NCBI RefSeq assembly: GCF_019578655.1
Contig: NC_063263.1
Coordinates: forward strand, 26,225,001 to 26,289,000
Length of the DNA: 64,000 nucleotides
DNA from: Ricinus communis
Lineage: Eukaryota; Streptophyta; Magnoliopsida; Malpighiales; Euphorbiaceae
Direction of reading: 5' to 3'
Part shown: positions 47,565 to 59,900 of the stretch, piece by piece
Layout: each line of letters begins with the position of its first letter
How positions within the stretch are numbered: the first letter of the stretch is position 1
Translations under genes and position numbers: made by a program
Notes under the pieces: generated by a model
Databases searched by the model: none
The model's input: the letters and a program-made list of their open reading frames with translations, nothing else
What the model was told of the DNA's origin: nothing

Positions 47565-49050
47565 ATTGATGAGGCTTTGAATGATAAGAGTTAGGTGATT
47601 GCTATGCAAGACGAACTCAACCAATTTGAGAGAAATAAAGTGTGAAAATTATTCCTAGACCCAAAGATAATCAAATTATAGGATGTAAATAGATATTTAG
47701 AAATAAGTTAGATGAGTAAAGCTATATCACTAGAAACAAAGCTAGATTGGTTATAAAAGATTACAACCAAGAGGAAGGCTTTGATTATAATGAGATTTTT
47801 GCTCCGGTTGCTATATGAGAAGCTATTAGGATACTTTTAGCATATGCATGTTACATGAGTTTTATAATATTTCAAATGGATTTGAAAAGTGTTTTTGTTA
47901 GTGGTTTTATTGAGAAGGAAGTCTATGTTACGCAACCTCCCATTTTGGAAATTATAAATTTTCCAATCATGTTTTTAAACTTTCTAAAGCCTTGTATGGG
48001 TTGAAATAAGCTCCTAGAGCTTGTTAGGAAAAGCTTAGTTCTTTTTTAATTCAAAATGGATTTTAAAATGGCAAGGTTGACACTACACTTTTTGTAAAGA
48101 AACATAAGCATAATACTCTGATCGTTCAAATTTATGTTGATGACATTGTGTTTAGAGCTACTAATGAGTTTCTTTGTGAGGATTTTGCTAAGTATATTAC
48201 TAGAAAACTTGAAATGAGCATGATGGGAGGGCTCAAATTTTTCCTTGGTTTTCAAATCAAGCAAAGCAAGGATATGATATTCATCAACCAATCCAAGTAC
48301 ACAAGAGAACTTCTAAGGAAATTTGAGATGGATGGTTGCAAAGTAGCCAAGACCCTTATGAGTGTCACAATAAAATTAGATAAGGACGAGAAGGATAAGA
48401 GCATAAATGAAAAGCTTTATAGAGGTATGATTGGCTCACTTTTATATTTAACCGCCTCATACCTGATATTATGTATAACTTTGTACTAGATTTCAATCTT
48501 ATCTCAAAGAGTCTCATTTGAATGCCGTAAAAAGAATTTTGAAATTTTTGTGTGGGACTTTGAACTTAAGGCTTTGGTATCCTAAGAAAACATCCTTTAA
48601 TATAATAGGTTATTCGGATGCTGATTATGCCGGTAGTTCATTAGATAGAAAGAGCACTTCTGGAACTTGTCATCTTCTAGGTGAATGCTTAATGTCTTGA
48701 TTTAGTAAGAAACAAGTTTTGGTTGCTTTCTCCATCGCGGAAGCCGAATATGTGTTGGCGGAATATTGTTGTACTCAAATCCTATAGATGAAGCAACAAT
48801 TAAGAGATTATGGGAGAGGTTGATCACATTCCTATTAAGTGTGACAACACTAGTACTCTAAACCTTTCTAAAAATTATATTCAACACTATTTTTTGAGAG
48901 ATCATGTTCAAAATGGTAGTATAGTACTAGAGTATGTTAACACAAATAAATAACTAGCTGATATTTTCATGAAGCTCCTAAATGAGAAAAGATTAAATTT
49001 CTTAAAAAGAAAACTAGGAATGATAGATGGAAGTACTATAGCATAAACAA
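47565..49050 (+). pseudogene. copia-2 RT and RNase H remnant
   Basis: Opens TIDEALNDKS, the standard copia RT start, right after the solo LTR. Further: FAPVA-like and FQMDLKS-like blocks (47780-47890), VYVTQPP and KALYGLK (47920-48010), YVDDI with GATNE-like (48130-48170), MSMMGGLKFFLGFQIKQ (48148-48489), then RNase H with LNAVKRILKFLCGTLNLRLW, GYSDADYAGSSLDRKSTSGT and IAEAEY (48518-48790). Stops and shifts occur every few hundred bases. Confidence 0.85.
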
Positions 49051-49574
49051 AATTTCAATGTTATACTAATTGTATATGATTTTTGGTTGTGATGCTTATA
49101 CTTGTGCATTTTTATTTTTGTGCAAATTAGAGTATTGAAATTAACTTAACACTATATCACCTTCAATCTTTATGCATCTCAATACTCATACACTAAATCA
49201 TGTGATCAATTTAAGAGATGCATGCTCATCAAAGCATTCTTGCATTTTTTGCTCAATATTGCAAAAAGTGCGCTCACGCTTTGAAAGTGCGCTCACGCTT
49301 TGAAAGAGCGCTCGTGCTTTATAGGTCCACATGAAAACTTGGAAATGACCTTAAAAGTGTGCTCGTGATTCATTAGTGTGACCGTGGTTTCCTAAAATTA
49401 TAGTTGTTGTGATTGTTTTTTCAAAAGTGCAACTGCGCTTCTCCTCGGTTTCAGCAAAAAAATAGCCATTATAGTATTGTTTAAATTGTGTTTTAATGTC
49501 AAACTGGCCATCTTTTTACCTTTTTCACCCCCTTTAAGGCTATAAAAGCCACATTTTATAGAGTTGCATCATTT
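49051..49574 (+). other. copia-2 spacer with GC-rich tandem repeat
   Basis: Non-coding. 49268-49320 holds three copies of a 19-bp unit close to gtgcgctcacgctttgaaa, with looser copies to 49460. The unit is the reverse complement of a motif repeated in the 3' LTR. Confidence 0.6.
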
Positions 49575-50917
49575 TTTACACATATACTCATTTGAGCTTT
49601 CAAAAATCCTTCTTCTCTACTTTAAAAGAATTTCAAATCTTTCTTCAACTTCTTCAAGACTAGTATAGGGCCAAGAAAGACCATTAAGAGAGGCTCTTCT
49701 TCCTCTGAATTCATCATAGAAAGAATGAAGAGTATGAATGATGAAGCAAGGATCAAGTATATGACCATAGAAAGGAAAGAAACCCAACCAAGTAGGTTCT
49801 TTGATGAAGAGGTCCTCATCAAGCTTGGCATATTGAAGAGTTAATTACACTTCTCAAAAATGTTAGGCTTAGAGACTTCTTCCTACTCCAATCCATAGAA
49901 TTAGAATTTGTGAACCTCACTAAGAAATTCCTTTCCACCTTAGTGATAACAAAAAGGGAAACAGGGATGACTATTGTGGGATTGAGTTTAGACTCTTTGG
50001 GAAGAAAAGAAACCTTTCAAGAACCCAATTTTCTTCTATCTTTGGTTTTCAAGAAAGAAGCCACCTTTCTATCATTGAAACCTAGTTGAAATGCCTCTAT
50101 CCTTTTCTCAATTTTGGAGGCAAATTCCCACCAAAGAAACCTATTCTAAAGATTCACTCTCTAAAGATCTCAAGTCCTTAATGCCTTGGGTAGTACATAG
50201 GATTGCTACTAACATCCATGCAAGGGACAATGGAGTTGAAAAAGTACCACAAAAAAAGACCTTCTTTTCCTCTATGCTATAATCCATAGCAAGCAGATTC
50301 TTACCTCTACATTCTTTCTTGACCATCTCCTTTATCTTGGCATTACACAAAAGGGTGTCATTCTTGTCTCCTCATATATCACCAAAATTGCCAAACACCT
50401 TCAAGTCCTCACTCCTCTCAACAAAACTTTTCTTATCCCTCATATCTCACCTCTCTTGTTAGGTTTAGCCTTTCTTGAGCATGCCAACATCATAAGACTT
50501 TGGCCTAAATGGGAGGTTGATAGGGAATTCTTCCTCCTAATGGGGGACCATATAGATGATAGAAAGAAGAGGCAAAAAGATCATAAACTACTAAGTGAGC
50601 CTACTCTTTCCTCTTTCCAAAGCCAACCCTCTTTTTCTTTTGAAGAAAAGGTCTTAAAGCAAATGGAGAGGACTTGAAATTATCTCCACCATTTGCATGC
50701 AGATTTGGTGAAAATTCAAAAAATTCATAAAATCCTCCATTGTCATATGGAGGATTGGGAAGAAGAAGAAGAGGCTCTGATTCTCCCTCCTCAAGCTAGT
50801 ACAAGTAGCTTAGAGAAAGGCATACATGCATACATTCCTATTGATCACATATGTAAAGCATTTCTATTAATGAAGTCTTATTTTATTTCTTTTATATTCT
50901 ATTTCTTTGCAAATTAA
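49575..50917 (+). pseudogene. Extra ORF after copia-2 pol (env-like position), decayed
   Basis: Three or more frames give a continuous protein-like reading: SSSSEFIIERMKSMNDEARI, FFDEEVLIKLGI and KNVRLRDFFLLQSIELEFVN (to about 50090), then PWVVHRIATNIHARDNG, HISPLLLGLAFLEHANIIRL and WPKWEVDREFFLL, ending after EDWEEEEEAL at 50917. SIRE/Maximus elements have an env-like or unknown ORF here. The middle also resembles the putative plant transposon protein domain found in retroelements. I see no clear signal peptide. The family call is uncertain. Confidence 0.5.
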
Positions 50918-50939
50918 CTTCTTTATCTTACTTTTTAAT

Positions 50940-51301
50940 TTTATCAAAAGGGGGCGAAATAGCTTAAATTGATTACAAAGATTAAGTAAGCTTAGTTTGA
51001 CTATTACAAATTTGGGGGAGAAGTAAAATGGTTTCTAAAGAATAAAAATGGAGAAATATGCTTATGGGGAGAAGTATGCTTAAAGTGTTTTCTAAAAATA
51101 AAAATAGAAGTATGACTTAGTTGCAAAACCTAAAGGAGAAAAAAATGCAAAAATTAAGGGGGAGAAGTAAATTGTTAAATCTCATAAGTGAATTGTTTCT
51201 TTGATTCTTGTATATTAGCTATCAACTATTTAATTGCACTTATACTTAATCAATTTTGGATTTCTAATCAATTTGGTTGTCAAAATCAAAAAGGAGGAGA
51301 T
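50940..51301 (+). promoter_or_regulatory. Multiple polypurine-like runs and terminal PPT
   Basis: gggggagaagtaaa occurs at 51014-51027 and 51158-51171, with a variant ggggagaagtatg at 51066, plus aaaagggggcgaaat at about 50946. The terminal run aaaaaggaggaga ends at 51300 next to the LTR. Repeated PPT-like runs are a known trait of SIRE-type elements. Confidence 0.65.
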
Positions 51302-52388
51302 TGTTGACCTAAGGTATAATTGACCTTTATTTTGGTCTTAACACTCAAATTGAACATTGTTAATCATATGTCTGGGTGTCTATATGACAGAGCACCAAAG
51401 GAACTAACCAAAGACTAAGCATTTTTTAGCCTTTAAGGAAGTCTTGTAAAAGATCCAAAAAGCGCGAGGCCGCTTCCCAGACACAGGGACGCTTTTCATA
51501 TGACAAAAGTTTTACAAGACGTTGAAAAGTCCACCTGACATCTTGCCAATTGCAATATGGCACCTGGCAGTCAAAGTGTCAAAACTTCAAGAAGCGTGAG
51601 GGCGCTTCATATTTGAGCCTAAGACTGAACATGGCAAACGATAGTGCGATAAGAAGCACGAGGGCGCTTCTGGATGCGAACAAGGCAAGCGCGAGGGTGC
51701 TATTGTAGCACGGCAGCAGTTTTCCCAATTAATGCAATGTCAGTAACAGTTAAGATAGCAGCCGCCTCGTTAGAGCCACGTGCCTAGAGCTGTTAGAGTC
51801 CCAATGTCTCTTTTCAGAAAGCGCGAGGGCATTTTTCAGGATTTTATATAATTTTTGCCAAGAGGTTGGTATGAGTATAAATACCCCTCTTAAAGACACT
51901 ACATGTAAGTGTGTGATTTAGGTATATTAAAACTTTTATAAATTCATTTTTCAAGTTTCTACACTCAATTTCTTTCTTTTATATAGTGTATTAAGTTAAA
52001 ATTCTTTGTTCAATTAAAGTTCTAAAGGGTTGTTGTGTGAGCCTAGATATTAAAAACACAAAGAAGTAGTTGTTGAGTAACCATTAATACTCAGGGGTTA
52101 AGGGACTTAGTGAGAGATTGATTCACTAAGGGAAGAGGTTTAGTGTTAGCCATGAAAACACCAAGTTGTTGGGTGAACTTGTAAAACCCAAATGTTGTAA
52201 TTTTATAAATTATAGTGGAATACTCAAGTGTGATCTTGAGGAGTGGATATAGGAAAGATTGTTTCCGCACTACTATAAACTTTTGTGTCATCTTCTATGA
52301 CCCTTACTCTCTTTAAATTGTCCTTTATCTTTCTTAATCTCTTGTGTTTTTACCTAAAACTGTTAACTTCCGTAATTTGAGGTCACCA
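51302..52388 (+). repeat. copia-2 3' LTR
   Basis: The start TGTTGACC follows the PPT. The proposed end GGTCACCA at 52388 is the inverted complement with one change. A TATA box tataaata lies at 51876-51883. The U3 part has five copies of aagcgygagggcgctt-like words (51458, 51591, 51653, 51687, 51818). The right end is inferred because no 5' LTR survives for comparison. Confidence 0.65.
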
Positions 52389-53600
52389 ATTTAACCTCTT
52401 CTTTGGTTCCAAAGGACAATAGATTTTTATTTGCAAAATCAAAAAAAAAAAATTAAGGGTTTTGAAGGAGGAAATTGAAAAGACTGGGGTTTTAGAGTAC
52501 TAGTAAAAGATGAAGAGCTTGAAATAAAATTTTCTTAGAACTTTAAAGATTGTTTTGCTTCGGGTTTCCAATGCCACGCGTCATATGAGTGATATTGGAC
52601 TTTAGGCCTAAAATTTATTGACATTGTGGATTAGGTAAAGAGAAGAAGAATAAAAATTAGAAAAAAAAAAATTCATATATATAGCTTCGCCTATGGGCCA
52701 GGTATATATATGAAAAAGCAATTGTTGGGTTTATAAATAATTCTGGAGCCAAATAACCAAAAAAAAAAAAAAAAAACTCAAAAGATCAAAGTCCATAATT
52801 ATTTAATTAGTTAATTAATTTATTTAATTAATTAATTTAGTTAGCTTGGGTGATGGTTAGTTAATAAAAGCACGTGACGAAAGAATAGTAGAAAAAGAGG
52901 GAAAACAGTTACTATCACTCTTCAAAAACAAAAAGATAATGAGTCTCTTGACAGGCAAAGTGAAAAAAAATCTCTAAGAAAACTGAAATATAGAAATCTC
53001 TTATTGAATACAATTATATATTATTATTTCTTTTAATAGAATAATTTTGATCATTTATTAATTTTATATTTTATATTTACTTTCAATATTTGATTTTTAA
53101 AATAAAGAATTAATTATAATAATTTTAAAATTAAATTTCAATAAAATAATAATACTTGAAGAAATTGTATAAATAATAATAAAAATGTTAACGAAAAATC
53201 AATTGCTAAAATAAAATTAGAGACCAGTTTATTAATAACAAATGCCAACTGCCACCTATCTGCATCCCATGTCTAGCAACCAGAGTAAAGACCAAGCAAA
53301 TGTAAGAATCTCTCAAAAGAAGAAAAGGCAAATGCAAAAATAATATATTCTGACCCTTAGGAATTATGAGCGGGCTAATATCATACCGTCAATTAGGAAT
53401 GTACAACAATTCTAATTTCTAAGCTACCTATGATGACCCACATGCCAGCAGTGCAAGTCGAACCAGACTATCCAATGCCGATGAAGAGACAAGAGGCTTC
53501 TTTCAACTCAACTTACTCTATGAGATTAGCAGTTTACAGAATTTAATGGCATATTGATGGATGAATATGGTGTACACTAACGTTTTTAAGAAGAATTCTA
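52389..53600. other. AT-rich intergenic DNA
   Basis: Poly-A runs, attaatta repeats (52800-52845) and no supported frame. It separates the retroelement block from the 3' end of the helicase gene. Confidence 0.6.
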
Positions 53601-53989
53601 CCTTTCTATAAAAATAATTATGTTATTCTTTCATAGCAATGTACCAGTCAACGAGAACTTGGACACGAGGCATGCAGCACCACTGCAAAAACAAAATTCT
53701 GCAAGTCACGTCGTAGAACCTCCAGCTCCAGCTCTGATGCACGTTGGCTATTATGAGTTCCCAAAGATGAGGATTTCTAAAGGCCCTAGATTTTATGAAG
53801 CCTGCATTTTACTTTCAGTGTCACTCCATAACTGGAAGTTATGAGCTCAATCCAAAAGGAAAGAGTTTCAGCCAGGACCACAGACCCTGTGTCCGTCTGC
53901 CAGAAATCTCAGCTCAGATCCATTCAGCCTTAGGCTCTTCCTTTGATTACAATTATGATATCCTATGCCTTAGGTTATTAAGTGTCTTC
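53601..53989 (-). other. Probable 3' UTR of the DExH helicase
   Basis: Downstream of the stop codon at 53990-53992 on the minus strand. Base composition is less AT-biased than the flank. The poly-A site is not resolved. Confidence 0.4.
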
Positions 53990-56900
53990 TTAGCTCCATT
54001 TACCACCATGAAGCAGAGCCTTATTTTTAGTTTTCTTGTTGCTCTTCTTTAGAAGAGCCGACGCATGGTTAATATCTCTAGAAGATGAATGCACCTCACC
54101 CTTCAGCCACAGCAGAGCCTCAGCAGCTGCATCCTTTTCTGCAAGTTTCTTAGTGTTGCAAGGCTGCCCTACAAAGTTCAATCCATTAAAAATCACAGTG
54201 GAGCGAAACTGGTTGTTTTTCAGTTGTTTCGTCTTATAGGTGGGTGGTCCATGTCCTGCCCTGATAAGCACAGTTTGCAGCTCATTCTTAGAATTATCAC
54301 ATGGCTGTTTGCCAGACACTGCATCTTTCATCACCTTTTCTGAGGGTGCTGGCAGCTGTCGACCAAAAACAAATCTACCCTCACATTGATCCTCCGATAC
54401 CAACAATCTTATTGCCATCAGGAGCTCGTTATGAGATTGAATATCCAGCTTGGGATCCAGAAGCTGCAAGAGATCAGAGAAAGAAATTACAGAACACATA
54501 AATATAGTAGGACTTGGAGGAACAGCAAAACCAAGAGAGGAGAAAGAATCTCCTGACCATGATAACTTACGAGGTCTAAGTGCATAAAACCATCCAATAA
54601 CAGAGCCCTAACAAGGGCTGGATACTTACTTTCTTCTGAATTAATTCTTCAAGCTCTCTCTTCAAGCTCAAATATGTATCTGCCAAGGCAGGTTTCATAA
54701 AAAATTCCAAGTATCCTCCCAACATTTTCAGGTGTCCATCCTATTAGGAAAAGGAAAAAATAAGTAGTTCAAGTTTCAAATAGTATAACGAATCATATCA
54801 AAAGAGATAGAATAAGTAGATTAACTTACTAGTCCACCTCTTGAAAGATCTCCTCCAAATAAAAGCAACACAGAATCAGATACGCCACTTGAATCCCGCA
54901 GAAAGACTGAATTTACTTTCACTTTCTCATTAAAAACTAACCATGGGTATGGAATTTTGGGTATACCGGCATTCACAGAGTTCTGTTTGTATTCCCAAAA
55001 AAAAAAAAGAAGAAAGACCCAGAGACCGAATTTCAGATTCAGTGTCCTCTTCCATTACAACATGCAATCAAGGAGTAAAAAAATCACCTAAGACAATAAA
55101 CTTACCGAGTGGAGAAGAACCTGGCCATCCTCCATTGTTTTCAATGTTATTGACTTCTCCTTGTTCTGCATAACACAATGGTGCACACAGACCTCCATAA
55201 GAAAAAAAAAGTCAAGCTGATTTGTCTCAATACTTCTTGCTAATAGCCATGTTCTAAACAGAAAGGCTTTATACTATCTCCCTTTCCTTCAATTTATAAG
55301 ATATGAACCTTCTTTGAACTACCCCAGCCCCCAGCCCACCCAATATTTACCATGTTAGCTAAAGCTCAAGTGCTCCTTGTACCATTCTTTTTGACCATTG
55401 CTACATGAACTTGCCAGCCATAATAGAAATGACGCAAGAGGCCAGAACAAGACAAGAAAAGAATTTCGTTTTCTTGAAACTGCAGACAAATAGAATAGAG
55501 AAAATAATGAACACAAAAGTTACATCATGACTCACTACAACAGAGCAGATCCCAGGGAACAAGCCAGCACAGATGATTGCTCGAATAAGATGCTCATCAT
55601 GGCTCAACATACTGCAGTCCTCTGTTTTCTGACCAAGGAGACCAGTATCCTTGAGCAAATAAAAGAACTGCTTCCGAAGAGCATCGATGGCTCTCATAGT
55701 TTGTGCAGACAGGAAATTTTTCCAACAGTACTCATAACCAGATTGTTGTCTTTCAGCATCTTTCCAACCATCAAAGGCTCGGACAAGAGCGAGGTGATCA
55801 CTGTAATCACGAGCAGAGAACTGTGCCTTTGCAGACTCCGCAAGCTGAATAGATCCATGGCCAAACATAAAAATAAACTTTTAACAAATTGAAAGGAGAA
55901 ACAGAAAACATAGCACAGAATGAATTTCAACATACATTTTTGCAATGGGGACAATCAAGAACAAAAAGCATAATTCTAGAGGTGCTGAAGTGGAATAGCA
56001 AGTAAACAGTGAACATAGATACAGCATGGCACGTATTCATACATCCATGTGCTGCCCTTGGATTTTATCCACTTTTGTAGAAGGGATTGATAAAAATATG
56101 GTATTTAATTAGGGTTTGATCGAAGGGTTTTGGACCTGAAGTATATCAAACTTTAGTAGTGCAATTGAAGAAAAGTAGAAAACAAGAATAACATGTAATT
56201 CACATTTAGATTGGCATTAGCCAAACCAAAGAAGTGCAATTTCACAGAATACTATGTAATTACTGTTGATTCTCCCCAAAAAGTAAAACCTTAGGAGGAC
56301 ATGTATATTTAGACTCAGAAGTCTCTAAACCCAAGGGTTCTCGGAATCCTAACTTGTTGACCTTGACTCTCAAAAAATTAGTATTTCTGTTCGAAACAGA
56401 CTCTGAGACCCGATATTCATATGCAAGTAATCATCATTTTCATCACCTTCATGCCACCACCTTTCTCTTGTTTTGCAAGTTTGACCACTTAGCAGGAATA
56501 GAACGGTTAAGGAAGTTCGATTGGAGCAAAGAAGATAAAGATAAAGAGAGAAAGTGAGACAGCTGAGAGTTCTATTTGTAGAGAGCTAAAGATAGGCAAC
56601 AACAGAAGGAGACATAAGGTAGGTTTTATTTGACTTTTGTCCAAAACGACACCAATAAAAGTGGAGTATACATATCTTATATTCCAAATTAAACTGATTA
56701 GTTTGGTACAGTTACTCTTAAAACCAAACAAAACTCTAATAGCTTGACATATAAAAAATTTCAACCAAACTGAACCAGAACAAAATATAATACAAACCAA
56801 AGAAAAACTAAAATGCCTCAGTTAGATTTATTTGCGTAAATAAAATAATGCTCACCGTACAGGTAGGTAAAGAAACACATAAATGTATATCATGGATTCA

Positions 56901-59900
56901 CATATTACAATAAAGCAATAAAAATCAAAAGTGATGAACTTCACTCCAAATACGAACATGGCTGCTTCTTTCCAAATTCCTGAAATTAGCCAGCCAATAT
57001 ATATCCATGAAGGTCAATACCTTCTAATGGCCTCAGTTGGTTGCTACAGTTCAGCGATTTTTTAAGGACTTAGGTAGGTCCTTTATATCACAAGATTTAT
57101 TTTTCCGTTGTTGTGGCTTAACATAACAGGGCCAAGTAGGGTCAACCAAAGTTTGTAAAATCAACATTACCATGCCAACTAATTAAGCCTCCAGAAGCTT
57201 GTCATGGTTTAAATTCAGAGTGGAAGTTTTGGATAATTTGAAGTGTGATAAATGCGCTTGGGTAGAACTCATTCCCAAAACCTAGCTCAGAGGAAGAGAG
57301 TGCCCAATCCACTTATATACACTATAACAGCCTAGTAACCAAGCGATGTGGGATAAATAGAATTTCTAACACCCTCTCTCACGCTTAGCGTGACATGCAA
57401 ACAGGCCGGTCCAAACCCATCATCGCAGACAAAAGGCCGGCTCTGGTACCATGATAAATGGGCTTGGGTAGAACTCATTCCCAAAAGCTAACTCAGAGGA
57501 AAAGGGTGCCCAATCCACTAATATACACTATAACAGTCCAGTAGCCAAGCGATGTGAGATAAATATAACTTCTAACAAAGTGTTTAAGTAGCCCAAGTTC
57601 TAAATTGAAGCACAGTTGGTGACTTATCGGTCACTGTAACCAAAGTAACCAAAATATTAACCACAAGTATAATGGAAGACTTACATCCTTCTTGTCAAAT
57701 GGCATCAAAAATGGATCTCTTACACTAAGACCAGAAACAACAGTCATTACTGGATCTAAACAGTTGAAAATAGCCCCTAATATAAGCATTTTCCCAAGCT
57801 TAGGCTCAACCGGAAGCATTGACAAGTGACGTCCTGAGAAACAACCATCATTATTTAAGGATCCTTTATCAGAAACACAAGCTATATCACTACCTTAAAA
57901 CAGCTCAAACATCAAATATGAACAGAATGTTACTGAAAAGATAAATTAAGTACCTAGCAACGTTAGATTTTCGTTCTCATCCAGAGCTCCTATCACTTTT
58001 AAATATTCGATAGCATTTTGAACCTGACAATCAATATGGATTCAGAAATTTGGCATTTAATGAGTGTATGATATAAAAATAATATTAAAGCAACCTTGTA
58101 TTAAAACTCGAGCATTTTAAGAGGCAATTTAGAAGCAAGCAAAAAACTCTGCAGCATGTAGAAAAAAAATTTTGGATTAAAAATTACCGATAAAGGTTCT
58201 GGTGGCTGCAATGCCCTAGAAAGGAACTCCGAAATACTACCAAGTTGGAGACTTTTAATTTGCAAGCACAAGGACTGCAGTGGTGTTCTTAAAAGTTCTG
58301 GTAGTTGATAATCAGCAAAAGCATCATAAACACATCTTGGATAGAGATGATAACACTCTCCAGGTTGAACACGACCAGCTCTTCCTCTTCTCTAGTAAAA
58401 AAAATGGCAGAACAATATCATAACCAATTTGAAGTCCATGTAATAATAAAAATAATAGTCACAGAGATACCATGAAACCTTAAATTAACAATGCGATAAG
58501 CCCATTATGTTACAAAAATTTGACAAAGAAGCAGCAAGCATCTGAAGACATGAAAATAGAAGGCATCTTTATGCTGTTACGTCACAAGTTTTGGCGAAAG
58601 TAATGTTAATTCAAATTGATCATTCAGAAAAGAGCAAAAACAATCAGAAAACGTTATAGAAGTATATTACAAAAGGGACATCAAATTCAAATTTTCTGCT
58701 CATACTAGCAAATCTGAAACAGAATGGAGAGAAATTGTTCAATTAACACTAGCAACTGTGCTATCGAGAACCACCAGGCTTTAGTCTAAGTGCTGGAGGT
58801 TGAGGTCTCGAGTTCGAGGCCTCCCTTATTCAAAATGTGATGGTTTATTCCTCACTTTATAGAAAGTTTATTCCTTTTCTCTAATCTAACACAATAATAT
58901 ACTAACCATGTCTACGTTTAAGAAAGAAAGAAAAAGGTAAAACGTCGAGCTCCTTAAACTACTTTTTGGGCAAAAGAGCACCTCAGGAAAAGGCATGTCT
59001 ATCAAAGTTCTTAATAATTTAATCATGCCTATACTGTTATTTTAAAGATTCTGCTTGCTATACAAGTTAATATAAACTGGCTAGTCATCTAAATCAACAA
59101 ACTATCTAAAAGTTGAATTATGTGGTTCAAATCCTTTCTTATAGTCATTAATCTAGCTCAACAAAAACCATTGTGTTCACTTTTATTATTGCTGTTTAAG
59201 GATGCTGATCACTATTCGAGCACCATTTTCCTGTATGCATTAAGTGCATGGACACGACTACTGATGAGAAGTGTCAACGTGCTACTCCTACGAGTCTAAG
59301 TTGCAAGATTCATGCTTTCATATTTAAGATGGGTCATGGGTCACAAAACTGTGAGAATGTGTATAGAAACATTAACTGTTAATGATCTCTGTATCATTCT
59401 CGCACATCCACTTGTTAATCCTTAGGAAGATAAAATACGTGTTGATCATGCATATTTTTCATCATCTCGAAAGGAGGTTGTGTGTTTCATTAAAGATGAC
59501 TTACTTGCCGAGCTGCAGCCTTTGAGATCCATGATGGAAGCAAACAAGGAGTATTGTTCAGTGCATCATATGAAGTCTCTTTTGCCTTCCCACAGTCAAC
59601 CACAAAGACTGCATCAGGAATGGTTATACTAGTCTCAGCCATGTTAGTAGCCAGAACAATTTTGTGCACTCCATCTTTGGGCTTATCAAATATTAACCTC
59701 TGGATGAGAAAACTTAATATTAACCTCTGGATGAAAAATTTAATTCTAAAGACAGCATAATATACTTGACAAATTCACATGGGAAAAGTAACAAATAATA
59801 TGAGAAGGAATGCTTTTATATTTAGTGTATGATATGAGAGGCAACTAGAAGAGGAGACCAAAGAAAAACAAAGACAGGGGCAAAGGTAGAATGAAAAAAA

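Larger units (their letters stand above)
44078..52388 (+). mobile_element. SIRE-like copia element (copia-2), 5'-truncated
   Basis: Plus-strand Ty1/copia element. It has gag with CCHC, protease, integrase, RT and RNase H in copia order, then a spacer, an extra decayed ORF, several polypurine-like runs and a 3' LTR (51302-52388). The long region between pol and LTR with an additional ORF is the layout of the SIRE/Maximus lineage. The 5' LTR and gag start are lost at the junction with LTR-A3. Solo LTR-A2 sits inside RT. Confidence 0.75.
55845..57684 (-). other. Helicase intron 9 with TRIM
   Basis: 1840-bp intron between [11 protein letters not shown] and LAESAKAQF. Besides the TRIM at 57246-57577 I see only AT-rich intronic sequence. 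Confidence 0.8.

Noticed and set aside
47076..47594. A 172-residue plus-strand frame, with related frames at 43641-43853 and 19948-20206
   Set aside because: They lie in the repeated LTR-A family and reflect the GC-rich word cluster; the frames are not conserved between the copies.
49261..49330. A CRISPR-like array
   Set aside because: Units are contiguous 19-bp tandem repeats without spacers, in a plant retroelement.
55845..57245. Additional helicase exons in the long intron
   Set aside because: The flanking exons already join DKKD to LAESAK as in relatives, and no conserved peptide is visible between them.
57246..57577. A Cassandra-type TRIM carrying 5S rRNA sequence
   Set aside because: The 126-bp LTRs contain no 5S promoter-like block.
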